Of a DNA stretch of 64,000 nucleotides, positions 63,101 to 64,000 are shown in pieces (within the stretch, counting starts at the first letter, position 1; each line of letters opens with the position of its first letter). The DNA comes from Allolobophora icterica (Eukaryota > Annelida > Clitellata > Crassiclitellata > Lumbricidae): NCBI GenBank assembly GCA_963556255.1, contig OY744609.1, forward strand, positions 11,067,014 through 11,131,013. The letters are read 5' to 3'. The notes beneath the pieces are model-generated. The model was given only the letters and a program-made list of their open reading frames with translations. It was not told where the DNA came from and did not search any database. Both the position numbers and the translations under genes were made by a program.

Positions 63101-63971
63101 CTTTTATCGTTTACGAATACCATCTCGGGCATGACAGCTACTTTGATATGGGGGGGGAGAGGGAAATAGTCTTCCGTGAATGCGGCTAAAAGTTGAGCCA
63201 TCTAATCTAATCTAATCTCATCTGTTGACTTCCGTATCATGAAGCCATAGGCGTTAATCAATGATTGCTTCAAGTTAAATCCAATCAAAAATCATAATCT
63301 ATTGCAGAAGTTGCAGTGAAATTTAAATCCAATAAATCACAGAAACTAGAAGCACCCTATGCTGAAATAAATGATATATATATATAGATATATATAAACA
63401 TATATGTATATATATATACATATTTATATACACGTAGTGCTTGTAATTAGGCTGGTGCCTTGTATTTGGTCTTCGAGTGGCACTTTAGAAGTTTGGACAT
63501 AACGATTACGATTATATATAAATAAATGAGGGTTTAAGGCTTCAATGTGCCTCAACGACTCTGGTCTGTACTCAACTAATTTCTGGTGGGTCATGGTTGC
63601 TGTGCCTAGAACCTCTTTAAACTGTTAACTGTAATTGAAAATTTATAAAGCGCCAATCAGAAAGGTCAGTGGTGTTCCTGACCCTGGACCAGTGTCATCC
63701 TGGCAAACAGGAAAGTTTTCAGGTGCTTGCGGAACTGAGGGGAGAGAGACTAAGGAGCTCTAGCCGGAGATCCTGGCCAAATTGGGTCAAGCCGTTCATC
63801 CTTTGTAAGTAAGTAAGTGCAAACTGTGCCATGCATAGTCATTGCCTCTCCATGAATAGAAAAACAAACTAACCATTCCAGGTTTCTCGATATATTCCAC
63901 TTCCCCAAATGTAAGCCACAAGAAGAAACAAGACGATGTAGTACGTCATCGCCAGCGATATCGCAGAACCC
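57114..63971 (-). CDS. SLC47A1: SLC47A/MATE multidrug and toxin extrusion transporter, 3' ten exons (partial)
   Basis: Minus-strand exons: 63971-63874, 63055-62942, 62611-62543, 61912-61804, 61291-61216, 60557-60488, 59902-59770, 59109-59009, 58554-58470 and 57442-57114 (stop). 5' exons lie outside the window. MATE proteins are polytopic membrane antiporters exporting organic cations against protons. Family landmarks in order: YRETWNGWSWECLEDWGPF, FLAG, WMIPLGVGSACTARVGQYLG, IVRGTGRQTLGAV, GIWWGYVLGLG, AKMNWQKEAD; the final exon has a hydrophobic segment (FLRFLVFLGVGLFLGAG) like the extra C-terminal helix of vertebrate SLC47A, then a Cys/Pro-rich tail with two Asn-X-Ser/Thr sites. All phases join except exon 62611-62543, which needs one base removed from an A5 run. 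The donor at 59,008 (AGA/GTTCGT) is weak. Confidence 0.94.
57587..57855 (-). repeat. tRNA-derived SINE, family A
   Basis: Full-length reverse copy in the last SLC47A intron: AAGTGTTAGTGACTTCATTT, CGTCCCACCGACAGTGTACG, GCGATTTGAATCCCCGACC and CAGCCTAGCAGGCTAAC. Confidence 0.82.
58290..58450. repeat. ACATAC/ATATACAC microsatellite
   Basis: Irregular ACATACACATATATACAC units in an SLC47A intron. Confidence 0.85.
58750..58990. repeat. TTAGGTTA/TTAGCTTA degenerate repeat
   Basis: About ten imperfect units of roughly 20-28 bp built on GATTAGGTTAGCTTAGGTAA, ending about 20 bp from the exon 59109-59009. It resembles telomeric TTAGG only superficially. Confidence 0.75.
59305..59685. repeat. Interspersed repeat, copy 2
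   Basis: Starts AACTTCAATTTTCCAAAGTG (compare 38,465-38,530 AACTCCAAATTTCCAAGGCA) and contains AACCAAGTTGGCATAATGGA, parallel to 54,060-54,350. Confidence 0.5.
60900..61046. mobile_element. 147-bp MITE, second copy, TSD CCCATAAT
   Basis: Same family as 29,156-29,304: starts CAGTGGTTAAAATGG, ends CACTTTAAACGCTG. Perfect CCCATAAT flanks at 60,892-60,899 and 61,047-61,054. It lies in an SLC47A intron. Confidence 0.9.
61947..62165. repeat. 16-bp tandem repeat of AGGTCA half-sites
   Basis: Core AGGTCATGCTATAATG. Eleven exact AGGTCA at 61947, 61963, 61979, 62011, 62027, 62040, 62056, 62072, 62115, 62131 and 62160, plus two AGGTCG. The main spacing is 16 bp. The array begins 34 bp upstream (in transcript sense) of SLC47A exon 61912-61804. 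AGGTCA is the nuclear-receptor half-site; function is inference. Confidence 0.85.
63370..63435. repeat. TATATA/ATACAT-rich tract
   Basis: AT/TA-rich microsatellite in an SLC47A intron. It is followed at 63,470-63,515 by GTGGCACTTTAGAAGTTTGG and ATTACGATTA, a tail phrase also seen at 60,310-60,345 and 7,525-7,565. Confidence 0.75.
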
Positions 63972-64000
63972 CTACAACGAAAAACCGTCATCAATTTACA

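Overview
This window is a piece of an animal nuclear genome. It has spliced genes with GT-AG introns, an oligopyrimidine (TOP-like) start on a ribosomal-protein gene, tRNA-derived SINEs, many short inverted-repeat DNA transposons and much simple sequence. Protein similarity is metazoan. The mix of repeats (SINEs with tRNA boxes, AGGCCTA-rich AT DNA, hAT-type MITEs, GGCGCTATATAAAT tails) suggests a marine invertebrate, perhaps an echinoderm or another deuterostome; that placement is a guess. No bacterial, viral, CRISPR or rRNA sequence was seen.

Layout. (1) About 540-15,880, plus strand: a complete four-exon TFAP4 (AP-4) bHLH-leucine-zipper gene, with a GC-rich promoter holding a phased series of CAGCTG boxes and large introns holding a decayed LINE, a 25-bp repeat, and a satellite with an 85+89-bp higher-order unit. 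(2) 15,880-32,390: no gene recognised; SINEs, MITEs with 8-bp target duplications and microsatellites. (3) 37,272-32,393, minus strand: FAU (ubiquitin-like FUBI fused to ribosomal protein S30), with a hAT element in one intron. (4) 47,603-39,114, minus strand: a USP35/USP38-type deubiquitinase in eight coding exons, with its last exon and 3' UTR repeated three times in tandem. (5) 47,604-57,100: mostly repeats, including a near-identical MITE pair in opposite orientation around a 680-bp CA-repeat block, plus a candidate promoter and first coding exon of an unidentified minus-strand gene at 52.55-52.75 kb. (6) 57,114 to the window end, minus strand: the 3' part (ten exons) of an SLC47A/MATE transporter gene; its 5' exons lie outside.

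The genes are unrelated housekeeping or regulatory genes and form no pathway. The most interesting material is regulatory or mobile: the 11-bp-phased AP-4 boxes upstream of the AP-4 gene itself; a 16-bp-period AGGTCA half-site array beside a MATE exon; the triplicated USP tail; twin perfect hairpins in a transposon ending 15 bp from a USP splice donor; and at least twelve MITE-like insertions with perfect or near-perfect 7-8-bp target duplications. Exon borders were set by eye from splice consensus, reading frame and family alignment recalled from memory. No search was run.
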